Shown: positions 44,324 through 57,122 of the stretch, piece by piece
Layout: each line of letters opens with the position of its first letter
How positions within the stretch are numbered: position 1 is the stretch's first letter
Assembly: GCA_010015745.1 (NCBI GenBank)
Contig: ML978214.1
Span: forward strand, 62,001-126,000
DNA from: Setomelanomma holmii
Lineage: Eukaryota > Ascomycota > Dothideomycetes > Pleosporales > Phaeosphaeriaceae
Length of the DNA stretch: 64,000 nt
Reading direction: 5' to 3'
The notes under the pieces: model-generated
Databases searched by the model: none
The model's input: only the letters and a program-made list of their open reading frames with translations
What the model was told of the DNA's origin: nothing
Program-made: the position numbers and the translations under genes

Positions 44324-47007
44324 CTAGTTGCGGCTCGAAGGAGGAGCCTTGCTGAGCCGCTTTCGCTTCTTCGAGTCGGTCGACTCGCTTCGTGAGTGGG
44401 TCGATGAAGCTGGCATCTGGGGCTGGCCCAGCGGTGCAGGTGATACGTCGCGCATCATGCTACTGTTTTGCTGTGGTGCCTGGAGCTCCATTTCTACACC
44501 TTCACCTGGTGCGGTTCGGACGTAGCTTTGACGCGCAAGAGGGCTTCGTCCACTGCGATTTTGTGCGTCGCGGTTGGTGGAGTTGTATGCTGATTTTGGT
44601 GCCTCTAGACCACTGTTGGAATACTCGCTCGCAAGAGGCGAGTGTGTAGACCGGTCATTGCGACCGCGGCCTTCATCGCTGTTGAGACGCGGCGGCGCAG
44701 GTCGTTGAGGGCCCTTGGACTGGTAGATGGAATCGTCGGAGAGCGAATTGACAGATTCAGCATACGGTGACTTGCCGGAAGGTTGGCCAACCTCGTATGG
44801 TCCTCCTTGTCGCGCCTCCTCGAAGAAGGCACCACCGGCGGGCTTCTGCGTTTGTTGAGTCTTGTGGTAGATGCGAGCATCCTCGGGATCCATGAAGGAC
44901 TCGACGCGACGAGGCATATAGATAGAGTTGACGACAGAAGTCCCAGATGTGAACGAGTCCATGGAAGAACGAGGGTGGAGAGGGACGTTGGGGACATTGG
45001 GATTGCGCGGCAGGGTGTTGGGCAGAGTGAGACCAGAGTCGTTGCCTTGTTGGTACCATCCGTTTGGTAACCTCTCGGCGGCGGCAAAGCGACCCTCGAC
45101 GGCGTCTGATGGCTGGAGAGGAATGGGGGCAGGGTGGTGCTTGTGTGCCTGAGCAGACTCCTTGAAGGTTTCTGGGACAACGTTAAGGTCGTCGCCAGTA
45201 GCTTCGGCCTGCTCGATAGCCTGTTGAGGAGTTGTCTTTGTGTCGGCGGCGCCAGCATCAGCACGAGGTCCACCCCAAGTACGCTGACCAGCTGTGAAAA
45301 TACCGTAGACCATGTAGACCCAGTTGAAGAAGGGGTTGACGATGAACATGAGAGGGTACAACATGATCTTGTAGCGGCCGAGCTTGGCACCAAAGTACAA
45401 CATGAGAAGCCAATTAAGCCCAAGCGAGATGGCGATGAAACCGACAGGGAGGTTGGCGACCTTCTGGGAAGTAGTGATCAAGGAGATGACCAGAATAAAG
45501 AAGAGCAGAGCGGTGGTGCGGATAGTGTTCTGCATGAAGCGGACGACCAGCAGAATGGGGTAGCGCCTCCAGAGACGGATATCTGTCAACATGCAGACTT
45601 CGTTGGTGATAAAACCCAAGAACCAGCGGCGACGTTGCTTGAGAAGAGATTGGTACGTTTGCACGGCCTCGGTTTTGCAGAAAGCTCCAGTGTTCATCTG
45701 GATCTGGTATCGCTCCTTTGCGCCAATCATGAACAAGTGAGTGAGCCAGCGGTCCTCGCCCAAATGGCACTTTCCGTAGTCAAAGAGGTCGTCGCATTGC
45801 TCGGCTTTGTCGGCAAAGTAGTACTTGGCCATTTTGCGGAATGCGGAGAATCGAAGCATAGTAAGCGCACCGGGCAAGCAGGTGACGGCACCGCAGCCAG
45901 ATTCGACTGAACGCTCGAAAAGCTGTCCGTGAACGTACTCCATGTCCTGAAGCAGAGTGATGAGGGAGTTCTTCTCGGTCGTAGACGTGATGACACCAGT
46001 CTGAGCCAACATGTTCTTCTTGCTGCCAGGCTTGAGTTCCATTTCGTACATGAAGTTCTGGATGCAGGTCTTGTCGAGAATGCAGTCCGAGTCGATGAAG
46101 AGCACGAAGAGGTTGTCGTTGCGCTTGATGTACTCGGTGTAGATTTTGTCAATGAGCTTGAAAGTCCTCTTCTGGCAGTGGCGTTTACCACCGTGGGGAA
46201 AGCGGGAGACAGTGATACGGCAGCTGCGATAGATGACGTCAATCGACTTGGGGTACGAGTCGAGGGTGAGTGGCACGCCGAGCTTCTCGATGGTGTTCAA
46301 GTACAATTCGTCCTCCTGGTCTCCGTCGAAAGACAGGAAGATGTGGAGGCAGGATGGAGGATACTCGCAGTCGACGAGCGAGTCGCAAGTTCGGAGAAGA
46401 ATCTCAGGAATCTCCTTGTAGCAAGGCATGACAATGACGACCTTGGGAGCGGACGCCTCGTCGAGAACAGACTTGATCCTCCTGGTGCGACCAACGGAGT
46501 GCGTGACGAGCTGGTAAACGCAGAACAACCAGGGGATGGTCAGAAGACCAGCGAAGGACCAGAAAGCGAACCATTGCAGGAAGTCGACCATTTCCTGAGG
46601 GAAGTACTTGGTCACCTGCGATGGGAGCGGCAGTGTGACGACCATGATTGGCAAGAAAATGGCACTAGATTTGTTAGATGGATCATGCAAGGGTGGGCGT
46701 GAAGCTTACCGAAGCAAAAAGAACAGAATACCGAAGAAGATGGACAAAATACGGACACTGATTGTCTCGGCCTTCTGGAAAACCTTGACAATGCAGTACA
46801 TGAACGCTGCAACCCACAGGAACCATTCGAGAAGTGCAGCAAGCATGAGCGTGCCGATGATGGAAACATAGACAATCTGCTCTGGTTAGATTGTAGTTGC
46901 AAGGTTCAAAGTGCTTCACTTACGTCCTTGACCGGCCAAGGATCAGTAATATCCGGTATGCTGGCGTCGGCACGGGCAAAAATGCCCGCCATCTCGTTCC
47001 ACGCCAT
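44324..47007 (-). CDS. class VI chitin synthase
   Basis: A third chitin synthase in this block, without a motor domain. Exons: 47007-46924, 46876-46710 and 46664-44324; introns of 47 nt (GTAAGT...AGCAG) and 45 nt (GTAAGC...CTAG). The product is 863 aa. The short first exon reads MAWNEMAGIFARADASIPDI. Exon 2 supplies the first transmembrane segments (YVSIIGTLMLAALLEWFLWV). The glycosyltransferase core has VIVMPCYKE, LFIDSDCILD, SVESGCGAVTCLPGALTMLR, LGEDRWLTHL (about residue 384) and QRRRW (about 428). A transmembrane bundle follows and ends near VYGIFTAGQRTWGGPRADAG, a class VI hallmark. The last ~330 residues are a disordered Ser/Pro/Asn-rich cytosolic tail ending in a basic KKRKRLSK motif. 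Confidence 0.92.
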
Positions 47008-50000
47008 GCTGGATTATTAGGTAAAGGCAGTCGTCCGTGTCGTTAAGCGGGGTAGCGAGCGAAGGAGGGTGGTCTGAAGCGACTGCGTGCCCTACAGTGT
47101 CTGTTGTGGTGGTGCAGAGACAGGCGAGAGCGACGAGCGGAGTAGTCGAAACGTAGTCGGCGGCCTTTGCCAGCTATAAGCAAGGCGCGGTAATGGAGGA
47201 GGCGCGGCAGGTATGAGGCAATGGGATTCCCAAGGTGCTGTCCCAGGGCGGTGGAGCGCTGTACGGGTGACACAGCGCACGCTTGCAGGCTGTCTGGTGG
47301 CACAGCGCTAGAGAATCGTCGTTGATACCGAGCGAGAGGCAAATGCTTTCCTAAATGGGCGCTCAAGCTGAAATGGGGACAATTGGCGGCGTCGTGGACG
47401 AGAACGGTGATGTTGGCTTCGCTATTGAGTGCTGAGTGGTGGTGGCAGGCAGGGCGTGTAAACGAGTGTATAGGTAAGAAACGAAAGGAAGTGCTGTTCC
47501 AACTCAAGTCATTAGATACCGGATGCTTCGCTGCCAACGCAAGGGCAGTTGGTGAGGAGTACGGGAGAGGTCTGGAGGGGAGGGAAGATTTTTTGTTTGT
47601 AGGCGTGAGGGCTCTGAAGGGGAGACGGGCCGTGCTGGGCATGCTCTACTTAATCTGGCGTTCGCGGGTCTCGGCGACATGCAAAACTGCACGCCAGCCC
47701 AGATCGTCACAGGGGCACTCCAACCAGTTTAGGGAGGCATACCGCGGCGCATCCGCGGCGCAAGAGTCCAGCAGGGACCGGCCATGTTTGAGTGGTGCGC
47801 GGACAGTCTAGCGCGCAGCCTCGGTGGTTATTTTGGGTGCCTCCATGCGCCGGCTGCCGTTGGGTGTCTGAAGACTGCACGCTCCGTGTTTGTTGTGTTT
47901 CGAAATGCTCCTGACGACTCGCGGCCAGACGTGTCTTGGGCGAGGCACGTATGGACGGCAGAGACCTCATTGAAAGCCTCTGACGCTGCCTGGCATGCAG
48001 AGAGCGCGCAAGAACAAGTCTCGCTGTGCATTGCCGATGCTCCAGAGGATGCTATTCTTGATTCTTGCTGCAGGCAGACGTGCGCATGGCATCATGGTGC
48101 AAAGAAATTCGCCTTCTGTGCCGCTGTTTCCACCAGTCTTAACGCCAAGACGTCGCTGGCCTCGCATACAATATTCAACCCCTGAAGTCGCTTGAGACGG
48201 GCACGAATCGCTGACATGAGCTTCTCTGCGCCAACGGGACGCCACACGCGCATCTGGGCCTCATGGCAATGGTCTGCTCAGGCGGGGCAGAGTGTTGTCC
48301 TTTCAACTAGACATTATCCTTCTTCGACGATGAAAAGTGTGAAGAAGCTTCGTCTCCCTTTTTCGTCGTCGTCTCTTCCCCCGCCGGCGTCCCGCGGCTG
48401 GGCTGAGCGGCGCTAGAAAAGCTCAACGAACACGAGCTTGCTGTGGAGACGCTAAACAATGACCCGCAAGGCGACGACGGCGGCCCAGCATCAGACAGAC
48501 TTGACAGAAGCCAGGCACTTGGACCTGTTCAACGTGCAAGGAGCGTCGATGTTCCACTGCCTGCGAGCCGCACCTTATTATGTCACTTTTGCACCCGAAA
48601 TCCTGTGGTGCCACCACGACAACACTTCCAGAAGCTCCTAGGATAGATTTCGCTTGCTGTGCTGAGGCTGAGCTGGCGGCTGCTAATCGATAATGTCGGG
48701 AGTCCGTGAGCTCGGAAACTGAGCAGTCCATTTCTTGCCCGGGTAGGGCTACACTGATCGGCGGAACGAAATGAGATGCGCTCGTCTGGCTGGAAGCGAC
48801 CATCAGCAACACGGATCCATCTCCGCACATGTCTGCAAGGCTGAACACGGGGTGAAAGTCATCCTCGTACTGGCTGACTACGCGTCACTGTCACTCTGGG
48901 TCTTCAACTATTGCAATTCCAGATGTAAATCCTCTCACTAGTCCGAAAAGTCTTTGGCCTCTGGTCCATGAGTCGGCACATCTGTCGCTGGCGCTTACCT
49001 AAATGCGTTGAGGAGAACCGCGCAACAGCCAAGCTTCTCACTGCCCCTGAGCTACCTTTTGCCCGGTGGTAGTAATGGAACTTTGTATGCCGGCCAGACC
49101 TGACCTCATTTCCACCATTAGTGTGGAAGCGAAGAATCCCAAATACCAGCGTTCCAGGGGCGACATCTCGACCAGGAAAATGCAACATCTTTCCCCTGTT
49201 CGATCGCCCGGTATGTCCATCTCAGCAAGCTCAGCACGCTGTGGCTGGCATGAGATTATTGGCAGATTTTGCGTGCTTTGCATCGTGAGCAGGTTTGTGC
49301 TGGGATGCCTTGGAAACAGTCGAAGAGCATCCTGATCGTGGCTCACCAATACACTTTTGATCACGCAATATGCGTCGTGAACACCACCAACCAGCGACGT
49401 CAGTCAAGGCAGTATTTAGCAAAGTCGCTCGATCGATGTCAGACCGACGAGAGCTTGGTGGCCAGGTCTTTGTTTGCTGTGACCGTGATGGAATCACATA
49501 TCGTACCTTTTCAGAACGCTCATTCGATCACGGCTTTCCAATAGTCCACAACGAAGCGCGTGCAACCGAAGAGGTCTCTTGACAGTTCCACTCACCTTGC
49601 CTACACTGATCAAGCTTTTCCACCACTTCGGTAGCCAGCGCCATCACAGATCGTGCACAACATCCCGAGCATGTGGAGGTGGGAGCATGACTCCATCACA
49701 TTGACCTAATACCTTCAAGAGCACTCGTAAAGGTTTTCGATTGGCTCTGATCACCTTCACTTAGCCGCTCAGTTGTATGTAGTACTTGTAAGATATCCAG
49801 ACTAAGGCAGGTATACTACAGTATGTGCATATACATATTGGAACCTTGGTGAAGAGACTAGGAAGGACCTGACAACGATGTGTCTACGGATGCCAACTCG
49901 ACGACAGAATATTCAACGTGTGTCAGTGCGTCAAGAGCGAACGGTCAAGACTGCTCTCAGGTAGTTTACGTGAGCACTCATGATAGTTTGAATCCGCACA

Positions 50001-50721
50001 AATCCCCATCGCGGCGCATGGAGGCACCAGACCTTGCAATGTTTCGTGTCCGGTCAGATAGAGGTTCCCTCCCCAAACAGCACTCGCGCGGCACCCTGTA
50101 TAACCTCAGAGACTTTTATCTACAGCAACTACGGTTAGTGAAATCTTCTGAAGATACTCAGGCTTTTGTAAGATAGCAGAACCGTGAGTGATTGTAGTTT
50201 GCTATGGTTGAGCTGAGCAGACACGAATTGCTACAGCACCTGGTGGTGGTGTGTTTAAGAGCTTGGACTTCCTAAAGCGGCAGTTGCGACCTGCAATTAC
50301 ATAGTGGACTCGGTCGAAGTAGAAGTTGATCTTGTGAGAAGTGATCCCAACAACCAAAGCAGTGGGAGGGGTACCGTCAAGTAAGTGGTGAAGCCATAGG
50401 TGAGTACCGTGGATCCAGGGTCGCTACTTAGTCAGGCGGGGAGCGACAATCGCGGAATATGACGCGCCGATAAGTGATCCTCTTTCGTACCTGCAGCACT
50501 TCACAGACCTTCCGCAACAAAACGCACGCGTCAACTCTCCCTTGCTCACACCCCACTGCGCAAACAATCTGGCTCTTCCACGAGCTTGTCTCGTCCGCGC
50601 TTGATCAAATGCACGCAGACGCCGCGCCTGACATATTTCCGAATTTCTATTTGCGCGTATCATAACCGATTCGTGCTATCATCCGTCGCCCCTCCACAGC
50701 TGCGGGACCGTCTCCCACACG
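47008..50721. other. 3.7-kb region without a confident gene
   Basis: The longest empty stretch in the window, between the divergent class VI chitin synthase and UPF2. ORFs up to 199 aa occur on the minus strand (47043-47642), but they are Pro/Ser/His-rich, overlap plus-strand ORFs and show no domain. A long 5' UTR or regulatory region of the chitin synthase is likely near 47008-47700. No tRNA or transposon remnant was recognised. Confidence 0.45.
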
Positions 50722-53700
50722 ATGGAGAGGCCTAGGAAGCGTGCGAGCAGCCTGTACAGATTATGGAAGCGACAGACTAACAAGTCCTAGGCGAGCTTCG
50801 TGAGCTCAATCTGAGAGCTTGGGATGGCGAGCAGGGTACGATGCTTGAGCGCCCCACCACGACCCGTCACTAACATGTCGCGCAGACGTCTTTCCCGTAC
50901 AAGGCTCCCTCGATTCGTCCATGAAAAAAAATACTGCCTTCATTAAGCGCCTGCGAACCGCAATCAACGCCTCCTCCCAGGCACAATTCGTCCAGGAAAT
51001 CCGAACCTTGTCCCTCCACAAGTACCTCTCCGAGATCATCTCTGCGTGCTACGAGGGCTTGTGCAAGCTCAAAACTCCTGGCGAAATCGCGGCCGGCGTC
51101 GAAATCATCAGTGCTCTGCATCAGCGCTTCGGTCCTACCGAGTTCACTGGATATATTGGCTGGTATGTCGGACGAGGATTGGCAACACCGGACAAGTCTC
51201 ACCTGAAGACGTTGGCACAAGAGGTGCGCGAACGTGAGGAGAAGGACCGCTTGGCTCGCCAGCGTGTATTGCTACGCGTGGCTACAGAGCTCTGGCTCGT
51301 TGGAGTCCTGCGCAGTCTGGATGATGTTGCGAGACCTGAAGAGGCGGCCAAGAGCAAGGACAGCGGCAAACTCGTTGAACCTGCCAAAACTCGTACTCGA
51401 GCTGAAAATGCCGATGCTGAGCCGTTCCCTTTGGAGGTCCTCAAGGATATGCTTGGGCACGATCGCGAGCACGTTAACCTTCCTTTGGTGGTGATTTTCG
51501 TGAAGGCTTTCGCGTGGGATATATTAGGGTCGAAGCCGTCGTCATCGGAAGGCCGCAAGACTGTCAACGAAGACGGCACCACTACCACAGGCAAGGGCGA
51601 GGACACATCTGCATCTGAGAACGAAGAGCTGCCCGGCAAAGACCTGCCGATAATCTCAGTCGAGCTGCAGCAGCGTTTCAAGAATGTCTTGTTGCGCTAC
51701 TTTGAGGACGTCAAAGCCCACTTGCTGCGCGATCAGAAACACATTCTGAGCCAAGGTCGCAAGAATGCCGAGGCCTACGTCAAGTCTGGAGAGGTCTTCG
51801 AGGACCGCCAGTCCAACTACGAGAAGCAGATGAAGTCCCAGGAACGTCTGATTGGCAATGCACAGGTCTTAGCTGATGCTCTGGGTGTGGAGATGCCCGA
51901 CCTCAGGGAGAAGGATAGCGCTGCAAACACAGGAGACGGCCTCATTGGGTTGGTCAAGACGGGAGAATACCTGCGGGGTCAGAGCGATGGTCCAGGCATC
52001 TGGGAAGACGAGGAGGAGCGCCGTTTTTACGAGAGCTTGATCGACCTCAAAGATCGCGTTCCAGGCATCCTGCTCGAAGACGCGAAAAAGAAGAAAACTG
52101 ACCTCGACGAGCAAGTGGGCAAGAAGGTTGAAGCAAAGACTGAGACCACGGAGAAAGATGCTGAAGCTGAAGCGAAAGCGACCGACGCTGACGATCAGTC
52201 TACTGCCATTGCGAACAAGTCAGTGGGCGCTCAGGTCGATGCTGTTCTTGCGCGCTTGCCTGAGCTCAACACGAAAGACATGGTCGACCAGACTGCCATG
52301 GACTTCTGCTTCCTCAACTCAAAGGCATCGCGCAATCGTCTCATCAAGGCAGTCCAGGATATTCCGAAAGGTCGTTCCGACTTGCTGCCCATCTACGCCA
52401 GGCTCATCGCAACACTTGGCAAGTATATGCCTGATGTGTCTCAGGGCGTCGTCTCATACTTGGACGATGAGTTCAGAAGCCTGCAACGCCGTAAATCAAA
52501 GGACTTTCTCGGACAGGTACGGACGCAGAATGTCCGCTACCTTGCTGAATTGACCAAATTCGGTACGGTGCCGGAGCACGTCATCTTCCACTGCCTCAAA
52601 GTCAGCCTGGACGACTTTTCGAGGATGAATATTGAAATTATCTGCAACCTTCTCGAGAACTGTGGACGTTATCTACTCCGTAATCCCGAGACCTCGCCTC
52701 GTATGGCGTCATTTCTGGAGACTCTGCAGCGGAAGAAGAGTGCTCAGGTGCTTGGCCAGCAGGAGCGCATGCTCATCGAGAACGCAGTGTACTATGTCAA
52801 CCCACCAGAGCGTGCAGCGATTGAGCAAAAGGAGCGGACGCCAGTTGAGCTTTTCCTTCGTAAGATCATGTACCAGGACCTTACCCGCCGCACACTCGAC
52901 AAGACTGTCAAGCAGATTCGCAAGATGCATTGGGAAGAAGATGAAGTGGTCAATCTTCTACACAAGGTCTTCGCTAAACCTGGCAAGATCAAGTACAGCA
53001 ATATTCACTTGCTTGCTGTGACCCTTGGTACGATTCATCGATATCATCAAGACTTCGCCATTTCAGTCATCGACGACCTTCTCGAGTCGATCACGTTCGG
53101 TTTGGAATTGAACGACTTCAAGTTCAATCAGCGACGGATCGCCGAGGTCAAATACCTTGGCGAACTGTACATCTACCGCTTAGTCGACTCGCCCCTCGTC
53201 TTCGACACTCTGTACAAGCTTCTCAACTACGGTTGGGAAGGTGGCTATGCTCGACCTGGTCTGTACAACCCTCTAGATCAACCAGACGACTACTTCCGTA
53301 TTCGCTTGGTCTGCAATCTCCTTGAAAGTTGCGGCATGTACTACGACAAGGGTGCAGCGAAGAAGAAGCTTGATTTCTTCTTGACTTATTTCCAGTATTA
53401 CGTCTGCACCAAGGAGGCCCTCCCGATGGATGTCGAGTTCATTGTTCAGGACGCGTACAATCTCACTCGACCTCAGTGGAAGCTGATCACAAATCTGGAA
53501 GAGGCTTCTCAGACATTTGGTGAAGCTGTCAAGCAGAATTACCAGACAGCTGCCACAGACAAGCCGATAGAGGTCGAAGAGGAAGATGCGTCCGCGTCAG
53601 ATGATGACCTGGATGGTCCCGAGGATGAGGATGTAGTGATGCCTGACGGCGATGGAGACAAGTCGTCAAGCGAATCAGAAGAGGTTTACACTTCCCCTAG

Positions 53701-54541
53701 CCATTTTGGCATGCTTTCGCTAATTAATCTGCCGCAGGATACTGACGATGACGAGCCAGCGAAGCAGCACTTGTCTGATGAAGAGGACGAGCAGATCATT
53801 GTGACACGACCAGAGGACGAGCGTGACCCTGAAGCCGACGCTGAGTTCGATCGCGAACTTGCAAAACTCATGTCGGAGAGTGCCGAGTCTCGCAAGTTCG
53901 AGCGCAAGCCCGTGTTTGATGTGCCGCTACCCATGCGCCGCGCCCGGGAGGTGACTGCCAACGCTGAGGACAGCGGTAATGAGGCACCTGCACCGATCAT
54001 ACCCTCGAATACTGTGAAATTCTCGCTGTTGAGCAAGCGTGGCAATCGGACACAGACCCGGTCTATCGACCTGCCCTCAGATTCCACATTCGCTGTTGCA
54101 ATGCGAAACAAGCAGCAGGCCGACAAAGAGGAACAGCAGCGTATCAAGAGCCTCGTCTTGAACTACAACGAAGCTCGCGACGACGGAGACGACACTGGTG
54201 ATTCACCATTTCATTACACCCTCTTCCCTAACAACAATAAAAAACGTGCTGAGACATCTAAAGGTCTGGACAAGACTCCGAATCCTTACGCCCAGCCACG
54301 CCTCGACAAGGCTGGCCACAATCGTAGCAACCAGCGAGCACGGAAGCTGCAGTTGTCTGATGTCAATTGGTCATGTACGACTCCCGATTCTCGTTTCCCT
54401 TCTCAGCCCCGTCGTTCTGGGTCTCGTGCAGCATCCATGTCCAAGATGGCGCCCGCTGCGCACGCAGCGGTGACTCCAACACTTGACGACAAGCATACAC
54501 GTAGACCCAAACGTCTTGACAGCTTGTTCAGCGAAACTTAA
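50722..54541 (+). CDS. UPF2: nonsense-mediated mRNA decay factor Upf2
   Basis: Bridges Upf1 and Upf3 in the surveillance complex that degrades mRNAs with premature stops. Exons: 50722-50740, 50791-50835 and 50886-54541; two 50-nt introns (GTGCGA...CTAG with a CTAAC branch; GTACGA...CGCAG). The spliced N-terminus reads MERPRKRELRELNLRAWDGE, then DVFPVQGSLDSSMKKNTAFI. The product is up to 1239 aa. Three MIF4G-type helical domains cover about residues 30-900 (for example TLSLHKYLSEIISACYEGLC, and FRIRLVCNLLESCGMYYDKG in the third). An acidic linker and the C-terminal Upf1-binding segment (DAEFDRELAKLMSESAESRK) follow. A 54-nt in-frame segment at 53684-53737 looks like an intron. The last ~90 residues are uncertain and may include another intron. 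Confidence 0.92.
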
Positions 54542-55352
54542 TCATCGGCGCTATCTTCGAGCGCTTTGATCATGACACGGCTAACGACGAGGCCCTCCCT
54601 GGGCGACTGATACTATAGGAAGTGAACATCGATTGCATGACGCTACATCAGCATCTACAACATTCCCAGCTGGCTTTGGCTTAGGCGATCGAACGTCACG
54701 AGGGCTCCATCACGATACGGTAAGTATCAGCCCGAGACTTGGATCGACTGCGCACCTGCGAGCACGTCTTACGAGCTCTTCACTCCTGCGTTGAGCGAAT
54801 TATGGCCATAGAAATGCAGTGAGTATCCCGTAGACGACGAAGGACCCGGAAGGGCATGACAGGGGGGAAGGGAGGAGTGAGGAAGATGTGGTCGATAGCC
54901 TGCCCAAATGTGCTGCCGACATTTCGCGAGGCACCGAAGGGGAGCAGAATGAGATGAGAGCAAGGCATGCGACGTATGGACACAGCCTTCCACCATTGTA
55001 TTGTCTGCATTTTCGGTCCCATAAAACACTGTCTTTGCTGATGCATATGTCCTTCCCTTCGCGTGCTCTACCAGTTTCTGCAATATTCGACTTGAAAATT
55101 ATCTGAATCATTATGACTTATTTCGCAGATAGTGTCGCACACAAAATAGCGATGATGCGCCACGATCCTCGATCGATCGAATAGAGCTGCACTAATTAGC
55201 TCGGGTTCCTGCATGTGCTGAGCACGGTCGTGACGTCAGTACGTTCCCTGTCGAACAAAAACGATCGCGACGCGATTTTCCAGGAACCTCATCAACAAGA
55301 AGCCAGAGGGCTCAAGTCCGTTTGTTTTGTTTTTTTCACCGTCGTCTTGACG
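54542..55352. other. UPF2 3' flank and acid phosphatase promoter
   Basis: Only short overlapping ORFs (for example minus strand 54769-55083) without domain features. No gene called. Confidence 0.5.
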
Positions 55353-56836
55353 ATGTTAGCCACATTACTGTTTGTCGCGCCAGCTCTCGCACTCCCTTCG
55401 TATCATACACAATCTCAACAGACGCCAATTCATGCGCAGGATCACTCGCAGGGCTACCAGTTTGATCCGTTACTGCATCTGCCTGGCACAAGTCCGTACT
55501 TTGATGCTGTAGGGTTTGGGCTTGAACATAAGGCGCCTGTGGGCTGCAATGTCACAGCGGCGAGCTACATCATCCGACATGGAGCTATCTAGTACGTAAC
55601 TCCATCTTCCGAAATGCACGTAAACACATTCTTATTTTCTACAGCGCCAATGATGATGAGTATGAGGAGTATATAAAGCCATTTCTCTTCAAGCTAGAGG
55701 TCAACCGCCAAGGATGGAGCGGGCCGTTATCCTTCATGCAAAAGTGGCAGTCACCGATCCTGGAAGACAAGCTTGAAGAGCTGACACCAAGTGGCGCGAG
55801 AGACGCAGAGAAGGTTGGAAAGCATTTGCTAGAACGATACCCAGATCTGGCTCCGAACACGTTCAGAATCCTGGCAGATAAGAAGTCGCGTACGTTTGAT
55901 ACGGCCACAAACTTCACGAAGGCCTTTCCACAGCATGAGGACATTGATGTTGTGCGTATCACTGAGAACAAGGACGGGAGTATGGAGTCATTGATTCCTC
56001 ATAAGTCATGCGACAACTTCTCTAAGAGCCCTGGAACGAAGCAGCAACACGCCTTCATCGAGATCTACGGCTCGAGCGTATCAAAGCGACTCGCCCATTG
56101 GACACCATTCAAGCTCACGCCCAAGGACGTTGTCGGTCTACAATCAATATGTGGCTACGAATCCGCCATCCTTGGGCAGCGCTCCGAGATCTGCGGCGTC
56201 TTTACGGATAGCGAGTGGATGGCCTACGAGTACCACTGGGACCTCAAGTACGCATATATGGTCGGACCTTTGAATCCGCTGTCGCCCTACCTTGGCTTCC
56301 CTTGGCTACAGACCCAAGCCGAGCTCTTTGCACACATCGATGAGCATGACACGCCCGGTGGCGGCTGGCCCGACAATCAGCGTTTCTTCCTGTCCTTCAC
56401 GCATCGCGAGGTCCCACCTTTTGTTGCTACGGCTCTGGGCTTGTTCAATTCGTCGTCGGATGCGGAGGAGCAGTTTCCTACCGACCACATCAATTGTAAG
56501 TAACCCATACATACGGGGGTTTTAAGCATGTCAATTAATATCTTCTCAGGGACACGCGCGTGGAAGATGGCCGATCTCATCCCCTTCCTCGGCCACGTAG
56601 GCATGGAGAAGATGACGTGCGACCGCAGCGGTATAGTCAATAAGCATGGCGACGACAACGGGCCAAGAGAATTCGTACGCTTCATTGCGAACACAGCACC
56701 GAGACCCATCCCGGATTGCCAGAGTGGCCCTGGTGCGAGTTGTCCATTTGAGGAGTTTAGAGATAAGATTGGAAGAGGTGCGAAGAAGCATAAGGATTTT
56801 CACAAGGTGTGTGATAAGAAGAACAAGAAGGATTGA
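55353..56836 (+). CDS. secreted histidine acid phosphatase (phytase-like)
   Basis: A clade-2 histidine phosphatase that releases phosphate from organic esters outside the cell. Exons: 55353-55591, 55645-56495 and 56550-56836; introns of 53 nt (GTACGT...TACAG) and 54 nt (GTAAGT...CTCAG). The product is 458 aa. The signal peptide is MLATLLFVAPALALPSY; this ATG is used because the longer frame starts with GTG. The catalytic motif is YIIRHGAIYAND, with the nucleophile His in RHG; the splice falls in the codon after this motif's Ile. The distal catalytic histidine is in FLSFTHREVPPFVATALGLF, where HRE stands in place of the usual HD or HAE. Six or more cysteines (GCNVT, SCDNF, ICGYE, ICGVF, TCDRS, DCQSG, SCPFE) fit a disulfide-rich secreted enzyme. 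Exact substrate unknown. Confidence 0.87.
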
Positions 56837-57122
56837 TGGTGATAGCATAGCGATCGGGAGTTTGTGGGTTGTATATCATAGCACTCTTCATAACACACAG
56901 TCATACGTTCTGTCTAACTGACTATCGCATTACTATCCATCGCACACGCTGGAACATGATTGTAAGCGCAACAAGGTACCATTTCGACGCTGTCTAGACC
57001 ATCTGTGCATTGTCTTACATGGCAAACCACCTGCACGCCATTCGGCTATGTCTCAACAGCCCTTACCAGCCATCTCGCACACTCACTGAATCTCCCCAAC
57101 CCCACACCAAACCAAGCCACCA

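Noticed and set aside
45134..46702. Two plus-strand ORFs of about 257 aa opposite the class VI chitin synthase
   Set aside because: Antisense shadows; the minus strand has full chitin synthase motifs and phased introns.
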